Assembly (NCBI RefSeq): GCF_003075095.1
Contig: NZ_QCZF01000007.1
Coordinates: 186,001-250,000 of the forward strand
Length of the DNA stretch: 64,000 nt
DNA from: Blastococcus litoris
GTDB taxonomy: Bacteria > Actinomycetota > Actinomycetes > Mycobacteriales > Geodermatophilaceae
Direction: 5' to 3'
Shown: positions 63,904 through 64,000 of the stretch, in pieces
Layout of the letters: the number at the start of each line of letters is the position of its first letter
Numbering within the stretch: position 1 is the first letter of the stretch
Made by a program: the position numbers and the translations under genes
Notes under the pieces: model-generated
What the model was told of the DNA's origin: nothing
The model's input: the letters and a program-made list of their open reading frames with translations, nothing else
Database searches by the model: none

Positions 63904-64000
63904 TGGGCGCCCTCCGAGCCATGCCCGACCGCGTGCCGGCCACCCAGCTGCCTCTTCCTCCGGCGCTGCCCCCCGCAGCCACCCAGCTCCTCGACCAGGC
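63903..64000 (+). CDS. Start of the next SOS-operon gene, cut by the window end
   Basis: An ATG overlapping the DUF6504 stop opens a frame that stays open to the edge (33 codons, LPLPPALPPA in the middle). Context suggests an ImuA'-like or ImuB-like mutasome protein, but too little is visible to say. Confidence 0.4.
   Translation, partial: MGALRAMPDRVPATQLPLPPALPPAATQLLDQ

Overview
The window is about 64 kb of very GC-rich DNA. Nearly every codon ends in G or C, GTG starts are very common, and many neighbouring genes overlap as GTGA, ATGA or TGATG. This is the pattern of an actinobacterium. The pigment genes, the lone chemoreceptor and the mycobacteria-like gene order fit a Geodermatophilaceae-type organism (Blastococcus, Geodermatophilus or Modestobacter), but that placement is inference. 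I found no rRNA, tRNA, insertion sequence, prophage or CRISPR array. It looks like ordinary chromosome.

Layout. 0-14 kb: end of an IscA/ErpA-type Fe-S gene, asnB, then the respiratory locus (ctaC-ctaF, and on the other strand ctaE-qcrC-qcrA-qcrB) interrupted by a flavin oxidase gene flanked by two terminators; then a receiver-like gene with trpD, a stand-alone Lrp/AsnC effector domain, and an exonuclease/GIY-YIG fusion. 14-20 kb: cell envelope genes, namely an NlpC/P60-VanY double hydrolase, a RipA-like hydrolase behind a c-di-AMP riboswitch, an M48 protease and pimB. 20-30 kb: lipid-linked genes (fadD15, SRPBCC protein, ArsA-like protein, CX2CX2C protein, ROK kinase, acyltransferases) plus an archaeal-type ornithine cyclodeaminase. 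30-34 kb: a regulated Baeyer-Villiger monooxygenase / hydrolase / TetR operon facing a short-chain dehydrogenase. 34-49 kb: glpK, ridA, an exoribonuclease, a chemoreceptor, a phosphofructokinase, aroG, ltaE, nfo, pknL and glyA (ZTP riboswitch). 49-53 kb: carotenoid cluster 1 (crtYc-crtYd facing crtE-crtI-crtB). 53-58 kb: metF, a CDP-alcohol phosphotransferase, an adoK-like kinase, a flavin reductase and an esterase. 58-63 kb: carotenoid cluster 2 (CrtO-like, CruF, glycosyltransferase). 63-64 kb: the start of an SOS-controlled operon behind a perfect LexA box.

The order Fe-S gene, asnB, ctaC, ctaF, qcr/ctaE, trpD, exonuclease/GIY-YIG, NlpC/P60, pimB, fadD15, SRPBCC, ArsA-like, plsC, exoRNase, aroG, pknL, Rv2175c-like, isoprenyl synthase, MTHFR and adoK-like kinase matches, from memory, the Mycobacterium tuberculosis Rv2172c-Rv2204c segment, with insertions. 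The most informative new observations are the regulatory elements (two riboswitches, a LexA box, twin operator palindromes and a repeated leaderless-promoter pattern), the PPi-type signature of the phosphofructokinase, the P-loop-less ArsA-like module, the double cell-wall hydrolase, and the split carotenoid pathway with overlapping convergent genes.
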